Assembly: GCA_025352795.1 (NCBI GenBank)
Contig: JANXSF010000012.1
Span: 1-64,000, forward strand
Direction of reading: 5' to 3'
Length of the DNA: 64,000 nt
DNA from: Acidobacteriota bacterium
GTDB lineage: Bacteria; Acidobacteriota; Terriglobia; Bryobacterales; Bryobacteraceae
The translations under genes and the position numbers were made by a program. Of this stretch, positions 32,956 to 42,900 are shown one piece after another (position 1 is the first letter of the stretch; each line of letters begins with the position of its first letter). A model generated the notes under the pieces. It had not been told where the DNA came from. It searched no databases and was given only the letters and a program-made list of their open reading frames with translations.

Positions 32956-34266
32956 TTAAGAAGGTTCATCCTTCCCCGTAATCAGCCTCGCCCCGCGATT
33001 GAACGTCAAATACTGAAATCCCCACTGAATCGCCACCACGAACCTGCTGCGGAATCCTACCAGATACATCAGATGAATAAACAACCAGGCGAGCCACGCA
33101 AACACGCCACCAAAACGGATGAACCCTAAATCAGCCACCGCTGATGCCCGGCCAATGGTCGCCATGATTCCTTTATTCACGTAGTGGAACGGCGGCACCG
33201 CCTTCCCCTGCAACCGCAATTTAATCACGCGGGCAGCATACCAACCTTGTTGCATCGCCACAGGACACAATCCCGGTAACGCTGCACCATCTTTCTCGAA
33301 CCAGGCAAGGTCACCCAGAACGAAAATCTCAGGATGACCTGGGATGCTCAAATCGCCCGACACTTTAATGCGCCCTCCGCGATCCGTTTCAGCCCCCACG
33401 GCGTCAGCCAGCTTTTTCCCCAGCCCCGATGCCCTTACACCCGCAGCCCAAATAACCGTGCGAGCTTCAATACGTTCCGCACTCCCCGCATCCGTAATCA
33501 ACGACACCCCGGCAGCGTCAATGGTCGTCACCATGACGCCAGTACGAACGCGCACGCCCAGTTTGATCAGCGCCCGTTCCGCTTTGTCGGAAAGGTCTTC
33601 TTTGAATTGCGGAAGCGTGTGCTTGGCCCCTTCCAGCAGTAGGATTTGAGCCTCTGCCGGACGGATGGCTCGAAAATCGTGACGTAGCGTATCGCGGGCA
33701 ATCTCACCAATGGCACCAGCCAGTTCCACTCCCGTAGGGCCAGCGCCTACCACCACAAATCGCAGCCAGGAACGCCGAACTTCAGGGTCAGTTTCCAGCT
33801 CTGCTTTTTCGAAAGCCGAAAGTATGCGACTCCTTATTTCCGTGGCATCTTCAATGGTCTTTAACCCTGGGGCGAACTGCTGCCATTGGGGGTTTCCAAA
33901 ATAGAAATTCTCCGCCCCAGCGGCCAGAATCAGCGTATCGTATAGTAAGTCACTTTGGTCATGCAGCAAAATGCGACCATTCGCCGGGTCAAATCCGGTG
34001 ACTTCGGCCATCAACGTACGCACATTGGGAAAGCGACTGAGGATGTCGCGCAGTGGGGCGGCAATGTCGCCAGGGGACAGACCACCGCTGGCAACCTGAT
34101 ACAAAAGCGGCTGGAACAGATGAAAATTTCGTCGATCTACCAGGGTGACTTGAACGGGAAGTCCGCCCAGCAGCTTGGCCGCGTTCATGCCAGCAAAACC
34201 ACCCCCAATGATCACCACTCGCGGAATTGAATTCGTCTGCAAATTCCAGAATATAGCATGTGGCAT
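32956..34266 (-). CDS. ndh: Type II NADH dehydrogenase (NDH-2) / NAD(P)-FAD oxidoreductase
   Basis: A 436-residue flavoprotein. The FAD dinucleotide motif VVIIGGGFAGMNAAKLL starts near residue 17 and the NADH motif VVVGAGPTGVELAGAIGE near 170. NDH-2 signatures follow: FHLFQPLLYQVASGGL, TVIWAAGVRAS, and EIFVLGDLA before GLCPVAMQQGWYAA. The C-terminal region is hydrophobic (FAWLAWLFIHLMYLVGFRSR), a membrane anchor. It moves electrons from NADH to quinone without pumping protons. It is a monocistronic gene, and its start region faces the DUF11-type gene. Confidence 0.9.
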   Translation of the reverse strand: MPHAIFWNLQTNSIPRVVIIGGGFAGMNAAKLLGGLPVQVTLVDRRNFHLFQPLLYQVASGGLSPGDIAAPLRDILSRFPNVRTLMAEVTGFDPANGRILLHDQSDLLYDTLILAAGAENFYFGNPQWQQFAPGLKTIEDATEIRSRILSAFEKAELETDPEVRRSWLRFVVVGAGPTGVELAGAIGEIARDTLRHDFRAIRPAEAQILLLEGAKHTLPQFKEDLSDKAERALIKLGVRVRTGVMVTTIDAAGVSLITDAGSAERIEARTVIWAAGVRASGLGKKLADAVGAETDRGGRIKVSGDLSIPGHPEIFVLGDLAWFEKDGAALPGLCPVAMQQGWYAARVIKLRLQGKAVPPFHYVNKGIMATIGRASAVADLGFIRFGGVFAWLAWLFIHLMYLVGFRSRFVVAIQWGFQYLTFNRGARLITGKDEPS

Positions 34267-34453
34267 AGGCTCATTATTTCAAACAGTAGTACCTCTAGCA
34301 CTTTTTAGCTATATATATCCGTTTCAGCTAACTCCTACAAACTAAAAATATCCATAAAATCAATAGCTTACATATGGCGTAGCCCTGTGGGCTACTCCTT
34401 AAGAATGATTGTAGTAAAGTTGGCATTAGGTTGATTGCATTGAGGATCACTCA

Positions 34454-36970
34454 ATGAATACCCTCCGCCTTAAGCCTCGGCTTTTCAATTTCTTGACGCT
34501 TACTCTTAGCGTTCTACTGGCGTCAATTGCCCCAGGCACTGCCATAGGAGCAAATCTTTACGGAGTCACCGGCGACGGTGGTGGGGGGATAATTGGGGCT
34601 CCGGTTGGCCTTAAAGCTCCAATTGCTCCGACAACGTTATTCACCCTTAACCAGACAACGGGTGCGGCCACGTTCTTCCAGACACTCGGAAATGGCGATA
34701 GCGGCGAAGCGATTGCTTTCAACCCATCCAACGGGTTGATGTATCACTGGTCCGGTTTTTCAACTCAAGTAATGGAATCCATCAATCTCACGACCAATGT
34801 GGTGACCAATATTCCCATGACTGGTGCGCATGGCGAAATTCTTGCAGGCACTTGGGACGCGGTGAATAGCCGGTTTATTGTAACCGATGGGAGTAACCGC
34901 ATGTTCGGAGTGACCACTAGCGGAGCATTTACTTTGTTGAACGCCTCTGTTGGTCCCTATTTCAAGGGTCTCGCCTTTGTGGGGACAACTCTCTACGGTG
35001 TCAATCGAGATACTCCTGCGGGAATCTCCACCATCAACCCAACCACCGGTGTTGTGCTGACCACAACTGCAGTAACCGCCCCGGCCCTCACGGAAACTCT
35101 TGTCGGGTTCAATGGGTTGGCCACCAATCCCGCTACGGGAGTCCTTTGGGCCATCCTCCGCACTAACACTAACGTACGACGCGTGGGAACCATTACCCCA
35201 GCGGGCGTGTTTACGTCGGTGGCCGTTATCGCCGACAATTTTGCCGGTATTGCCTTCGATGCTGCAGTTCTGCCGCCAACTATCAGCAAAGCATTCGGTA
35301 CCGCCCAGATCACCGTGGGCCAAACCACCAGCCTCACCTTCACACTTGGCAATCCGAATACGTTTTCCTTAACCGGTGTTGGGTTCACCGACACATTTCC
35401 AGCAGGGATAGTGACCGCTGTTCCTGTTACAACCACTAACTCTTGCAGCGGGGGGCATGCCGGAAATGCGGGTTCCACCTCGCTGACGGGAGGAACAATT
35501 GCGGCAGGTGGAACTTGCGTTGTTACCGTCAATGTGACCGGCACAACTGTCGGAGTGAAGAACAATACAACGTCAACCGTGTCGGCTATCAATGGAGGAA
35601 TCGGCGGTACGGCCAGCGCCTCCATCACGGTAGTCGCAGTCCCATTGGTGCCTCCGTCAATTGCTAAGATTTTTGGTGCTGCCGTGTTCCCAATCAACAC
35701 CAACACTAACCTGAACTTCCTGGCGTCAAACGGCAATGCCTTCCCCATTACGGTCTCATTTACAGATACGCTGCCAGCCGGTTTGGTTGTGGCCAATCTT
35801 AGCGGAACGGGCAACAATTGCGGCGGAACTGTCAGCGCCGTACCCTTGTCCAATCTGATCACCTTCACTGGGACCGTTCCAGCGAATTCATCCTGTCAGG
35901 TGGCCCTTCTTGTCACTGGAACTACGCCAGGCGTAAAAGACAACACCTCATCCGCCATCAGTTCACTTGAAGCGGGCACGGGTAACGTCGCCACGGCAAG
36001 CACAATCGTTGCTTTGCCCCCAGTCATCCTCAAGCTTTTCAGCGTGGCTGTGCTCCCGCTGAACGGTGTCACCACATTGCTATTTAACATACGCAATACT
36101 AACCCGAGCAATGTTTTGACCGGAGTTGCCTTCACCGACAACTTGCCTGCGGGCTTGAAGGTTGCCACTCCCAGTGTCATAACGAATTCCTGCAGTGGAA
36201 CAGTAACAGCCGTTGCTGGCAGCGGTACCATTTCGTTAACTGGTGGTGGGCCCCTTGCCCCCGCCTGATCCTGCACCGTCACTGCACAAGTAACCGGCGT
36301 CGCGACGGGGTTACAAGTCAACGTAACTGATCCGGTTACATCTATCGAAGGCGGCACTGGCAATACCGCTACGGCAAGCATCACAATCGGCGGTAACTTC
36401 CTAGTGAGCTATGCGGCTAACCTGACTTCCGGCGATTCCCTAATCAACCTGACCAATACTGGAGCCAACGGAGCTGCACTCACGGGTCCTGGTTTCGCTG
36501 GTGGCATTGGCAACATCAGCATGAATGTCTATGCGTTCTCGCCCGATGAACAGTTGATCTCCTGCTGTTCCTGCCCCATCACTCCCAACGGCTTGGCTTC
36601 GCTATCCGTCACTGGCGACCTGATCAACAACACGCTTACCGGCGTGAAGCCCAACTCAGTTGTAGTGAAACTGGTAGTCACCGGAGCAGGCGCGGCCTTT
36701 ACTGGCACAACCTGTGCCAACAGCGCCGCAGTAGCTGGTCAAAATGTAGCCGACCCGCTACTGGCAACTGGCGGTCTGGCTTTCGGAACCACTCTTCATG
36801 TGCTCGGCGCCGGCTTTGCGGTAACGGAAAACCCCTTCCGCGGAGCAACGTTAAGTGCACAGGAACTAGCCAGTATCACGAACCTCTGCACGAACATCAT
36901 CGGCAACGGCAGTGGATTCGGGGTTTGCAAGTCTTGCCGGCCAGGTGGGTTAGACAATACCAACCGGTAA
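34454..36970 (+). pseudogene. Giant DUF11/DUF7933-type surface protein interrupted by one in-frame TGA
   Basis: One continuous frame of 839 codons, with TGA at 36266-36268, encodes a secreted surface protein. It has a signal peptide (LTLTLSVLLASIAPGTAIGA), a WD40-like/beta-propeller part (about residues 30-270: LYGVTGDGG, IAFNPSNGLMYHWSG), then at least three Ig-like repeats (PPTISKAFGTAQITVG, PPSIAKIFGAAVFPI, PPVILKLFSVAVLPL). After the stop the frame continues (SCTVTAQVTGVATGLQVNVT) into a distinct C-terminal domain (FLVSYAANLTSGDSLINLTN, SCCSCPITPNG). The TGA stands where a GGA (glycine) would give APAGSCTV, a one-base change. Both parts keep normal codon use, so the break is recent or a sequencing error; a read-through product cannot be excluded. 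Confidence 0.8.
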
Positions 36971-36993
36971 CTTACTCACTTAGTCTGCTGTCC

Positions 36994-37027
36994 ACAAAGG
37001 CCGCTCTGTCAAAGGAGCGGCCTTTGT
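36994..37027 (+). terminator. Terminator behind the DUF11-type gene
   Basis: ACAAAGGCCGCTC (36994-37006) pairs with GAGCGGCCTTTGT (37015-37027), a 13-bp perfect stem with an 8-nt loop. Confidence 0.8.
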
Positions 37028-37133
37028 TAGGTATGGGTCATTAATATACGAGCGGTGTTTGCCGTATTTCATTAACTTCGCGTGCTATGGGGCGCGCTTG
37101 TACGGAGACCACTCGGAAGCTTTTAGGTGACAG

Positions 37134-37164
37134 CTACCGCTCCCTGGCGGTCACGGCTAGGTAT
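37134..37164 (+). repeat. REP-like element, single arm
   Basis: ACCGCTCCCTGGCGGTCACG and following GCTAGGTA is a single arm of the dispersed repeat. The short open frame crossing it (37087-37314) is not a gene. Confidence 0.7.
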
Positions 37165-37258
37165 CGAATTTTCTTATTCACCCACCGGCCTTTGTCAACT
37201 GATTTTGCTATTTTAACTGTCACCGAATCGAACGCCAAAATCAGGAAGCGAGCGAAAT

Positions 37259-37393
37259 ATGAAAACAACTTATGCGACGTTCAAGATTGTGGATGCCAAG
37301 AATTTTGCCAGTGAAAAAGAAGTTTTGGTTGGCCTGCTGAAGCACGCATCCACACCCATTCTTGGGCCACAACTACCGCGGCACCACCAATGA
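37259..37393 (+). CDS. Possible 44-residue ORF, maybe a gene remnant
   Basis: ATG 37259 opens MKTTYATFKIVDAKNFASEK, then EVLVGLLKHASTPILGPQLP RHHQ and a stop. The first 38 residues have ordinary protein composition; the last few run into the antisense end of the next gene, which suggests truncation. There is no clear ribosome site. It overlaps the convergent gene's 3' end by 21 nt. Identity unknown. Confidence 0.35.
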   Translation: MKTTYATFKIVDAKNFASEKEVLVGLLKHASTPILGPQLPRHHQ

Positions 37394-38050
37394 CCGAAGA
37401 TGCGCCGCCCGATCTTCATTTTGCACACTCACAGCAATTGCCGCATTCATCTCTTTCACCCCTTGTGGCGATCTTAAATGTGCGCCAGTGATGTAAGCAT
37501 CAGCCCGTAGAGTTAGTTCCGCGTCCATTTGTCGCAACTCTTTTTGCAAGAGATACCGCTTCGTTCTTTCGGAATTGGCCTGCACTGCTTCGTCGTATTT
37601 GCGACGGTCCGCAGGGTCGGCGATACCCTCCGGCGTCTCCAGCATCACCCCCGGTTTCATACGTGTGCCCGACGGAAGGATAACCCTGGCTGCCGGCACA
37701 TCCTCAGGGTCAAACTTTGGGTCCTTCGCCGAATCCATCGTATTGAGCAGTTTCAACCACAGGGAAAGTTTCGCGGCACGCGCGGTCTGCCGATTCTGAA
37801 AAGACTTGGTACCCAGAATCTGGATACTATCAATCTGGTTCGCGGCGTTACGAAGCTCAGTCAACTCTCCCGTTTTGCGGAAAGCGTCCAGATGCCCGTC
37901 CACCTGTTTGCTGGTGTTTTCAATACTCATCGTCGCCTTCTTTTTTCCCTTTGTTTCGCCCTTGTCGGCCGAAATTGAAACCCATATGCTCAGCATGGTC
38001 AGCCATAGCAGAGCAGGTCGCACGCAGTTAAAATAGCGGATCTTTTTCAT
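37373..38050 (-). CDS. Hypothetical exported protein, third gene of a three-gene cassette
   Basis: A 225-residue protein (ATG 38050, MKKIRYFNCVRPALLWLTML, a probable signal sequence; an ATG at 38059 adds three residues). The mature part is helical and charged (LTELRNAANQIDSIQILGTK SF, AKLSLWLKLLNTMDSAK, RTKRYLLQKELRQMDAELTL RAD) with no recognised catalytic motif. Its start lies inside the end of the upstream gene (23-nt overlap), so it is translated with it. I do not recognise the family. Its place behind two genes of secretion-cassette type suggests an accessory role. Confidence 0.6.
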   Translation of the reverse strand: MKKIRYFNCVRPALLWLTMLSIWVSISADKGETKGKKKATMSIENTSKQVDGHLDAFRKTGELTELRNAANQIDSIQILGTKSFQNRQTARAAKLSLWLKLLNTMDSAKDPKFDPEDVPAARVILPSGTRMKPGVMLETPEGIADPADRRKYDEAVQANSERTKRYLLQKELRQMDAELTLRADAYITGAHLRSPQGVKEMNAAIAVSVQNEDRAAHLRSLVVPR

Positions 38051-38900
38051 TACTATCATTCAAGTCCGAATGGTTGGAGGCTCCCGCCTTGCTGATGTCC
38101 GCAGCCCCTGCTTTGGTTGTTGAAACTACCTGATCAATTGTCGTGAATACTTTGCTTGCGCCCGACCCGACTTGAAACTTCCACGGAATCGACATCGTAA
38201 AAGTACCGTCGCATGCGCTGGCAGATGCCGCGATCCTATCGTAACCATTTACCTTGGATCCGCTGGTATCACTCTGCGGCGGCCCAATTGGTATGGCGCT
38301 GGCGTTGGGGTGATGCCCCACTTTATTTTTTTTCATGTATTCCTCGTAGCAGCCAGTCCCAACCGCATATGCCTCATCCTCCAGATAGCTGCAGTTTTCA
38401 AACGAAACATCGGCTGGAAGAATGAAAATCGTAGCGATGAAGCCGACTGACGCCTTGCCTTTCTGATGATTCCCTTTCGTGCCCGTCCTCTGTTCCATCC
38501 GTACACCGGTTGGCTCAATCACCTCCAAAGAAATGGTAACGCTGCAGCCACATCCCGTAGCTGTAATGGAATCGGATGCGGCTCGGTCAGGAGCGGTGTA
38601 AGTTGCCGTGGCGCCCGAAGTGCCCGATAGTTTGCCCGCGCCTGGCTGCGTCCAAGTGGCAGCGCCCAGCGAAAAAGTAAGCTTCGTCGATTCCCCAACC
38701 CCCAGTTTGGTTCGAGCCCGATTGGAAGGAACCTTCGCCACCGCTTCCGCAGTGATCTTTGCGTCTTTACAAGGGCATTGGGCAGCAGCTCCGCCTTTCG
38801 GCACAGCAGCGTTTCCAGTCCCACCCGTCTGCAATCCCGAGCTTCCAGCCGGATTCGATGGGGCGTTAATGGATGGGGAGTTGGGAGTGTTCTTCGGCAT
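38028..38900 (-). CDS. Ig-like protein of the secretion/effector-cassette type
   Basis: A 290-residue protein. After a low-complexity start (SPSINAPSNPAGSSGLQTGG) comes CPCKDAKITAEAVAKVPSNR, then the Ig-like block RTKLGVGESTKLTFSLGAAT W...TATYTAPDRAASDSITATGCGC. The second half has ENCSYLEDEAYAVGTGCYEE and SACDGTFTMSIPWKFQVGSG. This combination (CPC start, GVGE...LTFSL, TYTAP) is one I have seen beside type VI or extracellular contractile injection genes and DUF4157/Rhs-type toxins in acidobacteria and Bacteroidetes. No such apparatus is in the window, so a role in that context is only suggested. It lies 6 nt behind the previous gene. Confidence 0.6.
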   Translation of the reverse strand: MPKNTPNSPSINAPSNPAGSSGLQTGGTGNAAVPKGGAAAQCPCKDAKITAEAVAKVPSNRARTKLGVGESTKLTFSLGAATWTQPGAGKLSGTSGATATYTAPDRAASDSITATGCGCSVTISLEVIEPTGVRMEQRTGTKGNHQKGKASVGFIATIFILPADVSFENCSYLEDEAYAVGTGCYEEYMKKNKVGHHPNASAIPIGPPQSDTSGSKVNGYDRIAASASACDGTFTMSIPWKFQVGSGASKVFTTIDQVVSTTKAGAADISKAGASNHSDLNDSNEKDPLF

Positions 38901-38906
38901 TGGGCC

Positions 38907-39668
38907 TTAAGACGGATTAAAGTATGCCAGCACGTGCGTCCCGTACAAGCGAAGCTTTGATAAAAGTCTGGCCAATCTGCCTTCACCATCCACCGTTTGT
39001 GGGTCCAGCAAAGTGGCTTCGATCCACGGGTAAAACGGATCTTCGCAAATCCCATGTCCCATACCGAATTTCATCCCCGCCAATGCCGCCCCTCCTGGTC
39101 CGTGGGGCAATCCATATTTGGCTGCCTGTTTCGCGGCTTGCCGTGCAATTTCCTTCGCTGCTGATTCCCCAACAAATTCGAATTTCTGCGGATAGAGCCT
39201 AGCCATAGCACCCACCACAGCCTTATCCGACCACCCTTCTGGCGGGGGCGTATCAAAGTTGTAAGCTAGCAGGCTTTTTATCGCCTCAGTTGCGTACTGA
39301 TGATTCGGACCAGCCACTTGATCCAGGTAACCAATCATCCGCTCAAACAAACGCTCCGCACGAAGCATGTCACTGTCAATTGATGTGTCGGACAGAACTT
39401 CCGATGCCCAATGCAGTTGAGGGTCCGTATCAAAGCCACTGCCCAGCGTACACTTAAGTTCCAGAAAGAAACGAAGCGGTCCGTGATTCATCAAACCATA
39501 GCCCCGCCCCTTGTCCATGCCTGATTTTGTTAATTGGAGCAGCGCTGGCTCACCGACAACCTGGCAGAGTTTGGGCGAAAATAACTGCAAATGCCCGGCC
39601 ATTTCTTTTACGTAAATGTCCTCAGCGTAGGCGTTCAGCGTCTGGATCTGTCCACTTTTAATGAGCAT
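38907..39668 (-). CDS. Helical protein of the secretion-cassette type, first gene of the cassette
   Basis: A 253-residue protein (ATG 39668, MLIKSGQIQTLNAYAEDIYV; another ATG at 39686 adds six residues). Recognisable segments are HLQLFSPKLCQVVGE, GRGYGLMNHGPLRFFLELKC TLGSGFDTDPQLHWASEVL and a C-terminal helical tail. The G(Y)GL.N.GP(L/V)R.F.EL...G..FDTDPQ..WA pattern is shared by small proteins encoded near type VI and contractile injection loci in myxobacteria and acidobacteria; this is recalled, not checked. It heads an operon of three closely packed minus-strand genes. Confidence 0.6.
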   Translation of the reverse strand: MLIKSGQIQTLNAYAEDIYVKEMAGHLQLFSPKLCQVVGEPALLQLTKSGMDKGRGYGLMNHGPLRFFLELKCTLGSGFDTDPQLHWASEVLSDTSIDSDMLRAERLFERMIGYLDQVAGPNHQYATEAIKSLLAYNFDTPPPEGWSDKAVVGAMARLYPQKFEFVGESAAKEIARQAAKQAAKYGLPHGPGGAALAGMKFGMGHGICEDPFYPWIEATLLDPQTVDGEGRLARLLSKLRLYGTHVLAYFNPS

Positions 39669-39948
39669 GCCGAGCGAACCTCTCACACCGCCGAATCATA
39701 TCATAATTACTGAAATGCAGTGCGCTGGACGCAGTGAATCCATACATAGTAAATAAAGCTTCATAAAAAACTACTTGTGTTATCGTTACTCATCTGTAAC
39801 CCTATATCCATTCTGAGTTCGTGCGCATTCGCGTCGTTCTCGCAAATGGTAAAGGGCTCTTCATAGTGCACTTGTTTGTTGCTGCTGTCCCCGTCCTTGA
39901 TGGCAGATGAGCCAAGGTGTTCTAGCTGGCCAAATTAAGGGGAAAGGT

Positions 39949-42900
39949 ATGCTCAACTCTATTAGTTGCCGCAGCAGTGTCTTATTGCTTGCGGCCCTGT
40001 TCGCTTCCAACGCCTTCGCGCAATCCACAACTTCACTGTCTGGTATTGTCACTGATCCCAGCGGTGCGGCGGTTGCCGGGGCATCCATTCAACTGAACAA
40101 CACGGATACGTCCTTAAGACGAGATGTTAAATCTTCCGGCGACGGATCCTACAACTTTGTGGCAGTGCCGCCTGGGACCTACAAAGTAACCGCATCAGCC
40201 AGTGGCTTCGCCAATCAGTCTATTGATCGAATCCAACTGCTGGTGAACACTCCGGCCACCATGACCATCAAGCTGGAAGTGGGTACCATTACGGAAACAA
40301 TTTCCGTAACGGCAGAAGCGCTGCAGGTGAACACTTCCGATGCTTCACTGGGCAATGCAATTGGCAACAAGCCCATTTTGCAACTCCCGTTTTTCGCCAG
40401 GAACATTGTCGGTTTACTGGGTCTGCAACCTGGAGTGACGGCATTCAACACGAGTATTACAGATGAGCGCAACGGTGCTGTGAACGGGGGCAAGGCGGAC
40501 CAAGCCAATGTAACGCTGGACGGTATTGACGTCAACAGTCAGCAGGAACGCTACGCGTTCACCTCAGCTCTGCGCGTCACGCTGGATTCGGTGCAGGAGT
40601 TTCGCACCGTCACCGCCAATGCCAATGCCGATTCCGGTCGCAGTTCCGGTGCACAAGTGACCTTGGTAACCAAGAGCGGTACCAATGATTATCATGGGTC
40701 CGCCTACTGGAACCATCGCAACACAGCCACGGCGGCAGCAGATTTTTTCGATAATCTTTCGGGAATTGGACGTCGTAAATTGCTGATCAACAATTACGGT
40801 GCCAGCTTCGGCGGTGCCGTGATCAAGAATCGGGTTTTCTATTTCTTCAACTATGAAGGTCGCAAAGACGCCAGTCGCCAATCGGTGACGCGAACTGTAC
40901 CTTCCGATCTGTTGCGGCAGGGAATTGTGCAATATCGCACAACGACTGGCGAAGTAAAACAACTCAGCCCCGCCGACGTCAAAACCAAAGTTGATCCTGC
41001 GGGCATTGGTGCAAACGCAGCCGTGCTGGATATTTTCAAGAAGTATCCACTAGCGAATGATTTCACATTAGGGGATGGTCTTAACACACAAGGCTACCGG
41101 TTCAACGCTCCAATCACTGGAAAGCAAGATACCTACATCACCCGGTGGGACGCTGTCCTGGATAGCGCTAATAAGCATACGTTGTTTTTCCGCGGGAATC
41201 TGCAGAATGACCGTAGCTTGGGTACTCCGCAATTTTCCGGAGCGCAAGCGAACAGGGTTGAGTTGGACGATAGTCGTGGTTACGGTTTAGGACTTACGTC
41301 ACTGGTTCGGCCAAACTTCATCAGCCAGTTTCGTTTTGGCTTAACGCGCCAAGGCACTGAGACAACTGGAATCCAAAGTGCTGCCGCAGTTAGCTTCCGC
41401 AGCATCGACGATCCGTTTGGTTTAACTAGAGAGACCGCACGAATTATTCCAACTTACAATGTGAATCAGGATTTTTCGTGGATCAAGCAAAGACACGAAG
41501 TGAAGTTCGGCGCCAACATGTGGTTCGTCTCCAACGCATCTCGCAGCACCGCCAATTCATTTAGCTCAGCCTCCACCAATTCCTCCTGGCTGCGAGGTTC
41601 TGGTTCTGATTTGCAAGCAGGTATTCCCGATTTGAACCGTACTTTCCGCGTGGCTTACAACGATGCGGCAATGGCACTGCTGGGCATAGTTTCCCAGGTG
41701 AATAATCAATTTAATTTTGATACCGCTGGCGCTTCACTAGCCCAGGGATCGCCCATTTTGCGCACTTTTAAGAGCGAACAGTATGAAATTTTCGGGCAAG
41801 ATACCTGGAAGGTTTCCCGTGGCCTGACGGTCACATATGGTCTGCGCTACGTCATGGCCCCACCTGTGTATGAAGGCAATGGCTATCAAACCAGCGGCAA
41901 TCCCAGCGTCAGCGATTGGTTCAACCAACGCGCTATTTTAATGGGGCAAGGCAAAAGCCAACTGGAAGCTGGACGCATTAAATACGTGCTGGCCAACAGC
42001 GCAACTGGTGCCCCTTTGTATCCTGACCACAAGCAAAACTTTGCGCCACGGGTATCGCTGGCCTATTCACCACAAGGCAATGACGGGCTTTCCAAATTCC
42101 TGTTTGGCGGCACGGGTAGAACGTCGGTTCGCGCTGGTTTTGGCGTCTTCCACGATATTCTTGGGCAGAGCCTGATCCGCACGGCTGATAGCACTTTATT
42201 CGGTTTTTCCAGCCAGTTGCGGAATCCGGCTGGCACGCTCACAGCAACTACCGCACCGCGTTTTTCAGGTTTGACTTCGCTGCCTGCCTCTTTGATCGTG
42301 GCAACACCAAAGGGTGGCTTTCCGGCGGTTCAGCCAGATAATCAGGCAATCACCAACTATATTGACGATAAGTTAAACACTCCTTACAGCATGGCTATGA
42401 ATTTTTCCGTCGGTCGGGAATTCAAGGGTGGCTTGTTCGTGCAAGCCTCTTATGTGGGTCGCTTGAGCCGCCGTTCATTAATCAATCGCGATTTGGCAAT
42501 GCCTACCAACATCAAAGATCCCGCTTCCGGGCAGACCTACTTTGAAGGAGCCACGCAACTGGCGTTGCTCGATCGTGCAAAAACGAAAATCGGTGACGTC
42601 AAACCAATTCCCTTCTGGGAAAATATGTATCCCGGCTTGAAGACCGGTACAAAATCAGCCACCCAGGCGGCCTACGAGGTTTATCAAAGCTACGCTCCAG
42701 ATTACACTTCGGCGCTTTATGACTTGGATGTGGGTTGCGACCCTGGTTGCAGCAAACTTGGTCAATACGCATTCTTCAGTCCGCAATTTTCAGCACTTTC
42801 CGCCTGGAGTTCCATTGGCAGCGGCGCTTATCACGCCATGCAGTGGACGGTGCGAAAGCGCTTCGCCAGCGGACTAACGGCTGACTTCAACTACTCGCTT

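Noticed and set aside
34993-35868. 291-residue antisense ORF inside the DUF11-type gene
   Set aside because: Composition (V, T, P, A) mirrors the T/G-rich sense repeats; no independent signals.
37087-37314. 75-residue ORF across the REP-like repeat
   Set aside because: Its frame is produced by the repeat arm and is not conserved between copies.
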